NCBI GenBank assembly: GCA_905221605.1
Contig: CAJNDS010000896.1
Span: 1 to 50,000 of the forward strand
Direction: 5' to 3'
Source: Symbiodinium natans
Lineage: Eukaryota > Sar > Dinophyceae > Suessiales > Symbiodiniaceae
Length of the DNA: 50,000 nucleotides
How positions within the stretch are numbered: the stretch's first letter is position 1; every line of letters begins with the position of its first letter. This document shows, in pieces, positions 48,310 to 50,000 of the stretch. The position numbers and the translations under genes are program-made. The notes beneath the pieces are model-generated. The model was not told the DNA's origin. It saw only the letters and a list, made by a program, of their open reading frames with translations, and made no database searches.

Positions 48310-48880
48310 CTATCCGATAGCCACACACGAGTTGGCGGACGCTGCACAGTTCCAGCCCTTTTTTCTGGAGCGCTGCTGAAGGACCAAGCTTCCGCTTCTC
48401 CCCTGATCTCTTACGCGTGGCATCGCTGACAAAAAACGGAGCTCTTCTAAGAGTCGTCTTTGAAAGTGTTGCTTCAGAATCTTGAGCATAAAAGGCCATG
48501 AGCTGCCATGACCGTCAAGCTTGTAATAATGTAACATCCGCGAGTTGACAATCGACTTGGTGTCAGGAGCGCGGCCAACAGAAGCTTTCTTCTCGAGAAA
48601 TAGAAGGCTGCTGGCAGATGGATTCACTGTCAAATCCAAACACGACGACTCGGTGGTACAACCGAAGAATGCGCCAGAACGGCTGAGCGGACTCAAATCC
48701 GAGGGATACCAGCACGGAGCGCAAGGATTGGTCCCAATTTGTCCAGCCGCAGGCAACAAGGAACATCTGGCACGCGCCTGCAGCTTTTATTTGCCCTGGA
48801 ACAAAGTGTATTGCTTCCACAAGTCCTCCATCGATGGCGTTTGCATGAGCTCTTCAGGAGCACTCCTTGGTCGCTCATTA
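48310..48880 (-). CDS. Unassigned overlapping ORFs
   Basis: Two minus frames look protein-like: 48759-48310 (including MLHYYKLDGHGSSWPFMLKI then LKQHFQRRLLEELRF) and 48820-48563 (including FLVACGWTNWDQSLRSVLVS). Plus ORFs are also open (48076-48429, 48545-48889). No telomere units, no recognised family. Codon usage comparison would be needed to choose a frame. Confidence 0.3.
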
Positions 48881-48897
48881 ACCACATAATGAGAAAA

Positions 48898-49366
48898 CTA
48901 TAGAGCCCAAAAGAAAAAGGCCCAACGGTTCGTTACCACACAGATAGATGTCAAGACTGAAGGTGAGCAACACGGTCGGGACTGAGGCCTCACAGCAAAG
49001 GGCTGAACGCGCGGACAAGATTCTCCACAAACTGTTTCAGGATGTTTCAGGGTCTGTTGTGGCACGCCAACGTCATTGAGTAGCCAAATGGCCAGGAAAA
49101 GGTTTGCTGCGCAAGCTTGCAGCTCGGGCTCGGACCATTTCGCACGTCGTGGCACGTGGGCAGACTCAGACCTGTTACTGCGAGTGCAACGCAGAGCCCG
49201 TGGCCTAGCACACGGCGGCACACGGCACATGGACTTCCTTCCTTGCTCTAAGGCCAGAGACACAGCCCGACTTTGCAGAAATTGCGTGACGCAGGCTACT
49301 TTGCACACATACCAGATGGGATCCAGCTGGCCTGAACTTCTGCGCCGCGCGCGCGTCCGCATGTAA
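48898..49366. other. Unassigned region with opposed open frames
   Basis: Minus 49395-48898 (including SEPELQACAANLFLAIWLLN) and plus 49076-49366 overlap. Neither shows a known motif. Probably one coding strand and a shadow. Confidence 0.25.
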
Positions 49367-49745
49367 CATGTCCTAAAGCATCTGACAACCTCCAACCCTC
49401 AACCCTGAAGCCTGAACCCTAAGTTGAACTTTGAGACGTTCAAGAATTCTGGAGAAACGGCGCGAGCCCTCCCTCGTACCACAAAGTGTAAAGGTTTTGC
49501 AAGTTGGACTATTACGGAGAAGGGATGTGTCGGCTGACACATCAATCTCCTGTGCACTGAGGCTTTTGTCCATCATCAAGGGGGCCCAGTGTGTGCTTGC
49601 ATACGGCCACCTTCCAGAGACATGTCGAAGTGTTGGAAAAAACAAATTGGACCCAGGTTTCCTATCTCCGACGCCGTGGGAAGCACAAACAACCGGTTGC
49701 CTGACGCAACCAGCAGAGTCTTGTGAACTGCGTCCGATACAGGGA

Positions 49746-50000
49746 GGCAAAAAGTGGGAGGCCAGACACGCTGCTTGGGCGGCCAAGCGCAACATCAAGG
49801 TCCCGGACCACTTTGTTTGCTGGCGGCACTCCTTAAGTGTCCGCGGACCCGTCAAAACGTTGAGATGGACGCACTCCTCACTCGCAGGTCCGGGGGCCAC
49901 TTTGTCTTCGACCTCTCCCAGGACTTGGGATACTGCCAGCGCCGCACAGACGGGAGGTTCGGCGCTTTCACGACAAATTCCAGGGCGCTGGTGACGAGGT
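49746..50000 (+). CDS. DNA-methyltransferase-like retroelement ORF fragment, running off the window
   Basis: The plus frame carries KKWEARHAAWAAKRNIKVPD (49746 on), then after a frame change SGGHFVFDLSQDLGYCQRRT and DGRFGAFTTNSRALVTR (49895-49999). The order W.A.H..W...R, then VFDLSQ, then G....FTTNS..L.., recalls the C-terminal part of dinoflagellate cytosine-methyltransferase-like ORFs carried by retroelements. The catalytic PC motif is not in the visible part. The frame change suggests a relic. Confidence 0.35.

Overview
The window looks like nuclear DNA of a dinoflagellate. This is inferred from three things. First, short runs of the 7-nt telomere-type unit TTTAGGG/CCCTAAA are scattered almost everywhere from about 1.9 kb to 46.4 kb. 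Second, there is a LINE-type reverse transcriptase ORF with a zinc-finger tail and no endonuclease domain. Third, many short exons on the minus strand encode RCC1-like repeats of the form AFAAL..DGxVVTWG....GGDSS, common in dinoflagellate protein sets. No rRNA, tRNA, CRISPR or bacterial-type operon was seen, and no dinoflagellate spliced-leader sequence was found.

Layout. 1-1.3 kb: GC-rich modular repeat with a long palindrome. 1.28-1.74 kb: 46-nt G tract followed by a polypurine tract. 2.05-15.1 kb: short minus-strand exon candidates rich in E/Q/R/K (coiled-coil-like), separated by telomere-like introns and small inverted-repeat elements. 16.2-16.8 kb: a terminal-inverted-repeat element with an internal minisatellite, then a higher-order telomere-variant array. 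17,194-21,148: an apparently complete LINE on the minus strand with a 15-bp target-site duplication and a (GGAA)n tail. 21.4-30 kb: unassigned minus-strand exon candidates. 30.3-46.2 kb: a minus-strand gene with a ubiquitin-like N-terminal part followed by many RCC1-like repeats, one small exon at a time. 34-35.2 kb: unrelated coding fragments inside that gene, including a gag-like retroelement piece. 47-50 kb: almost free of telomere-like repeats, with AT microsatellites and unassigned ORFs; the last 250 bp resemble a dinoflagellate DNA-methyltransferase-like retroelement ORF running off the edge.

The main result is how the telomere-like arrays are embedded. In at least seven places an array sits between two direct copies of an 11-33 bp unique sequence. 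In the clearest coding case (43,754-43,847) a perfect 23-bp duplication surrounds a 48-bp array. Splicing out 71 nt as a GC-AG intron, donor in one copy and acceptor in the other, restores an RCC1 repeat exactly. The same arrangement occurs inside copies of a non-coding inverted-repeat family (13,004-13,088; 14,384-14,530), so it is not specific to genes. The simplest reading is that TTTAGGG DNA was inserted at staggered double-strand breaks, and that in exons the duplicated target supplied the splice sites. This would be a telomere-repeat-based route to intron gain.

At least four families of small inverted-repeat elements (A-D here) populate the introns, and one copy is nested in another with a 4-bp TTAG duplication. 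All translations are by eye. Exon ends are approximate, and homology calls rest on motif recognition, not searches.
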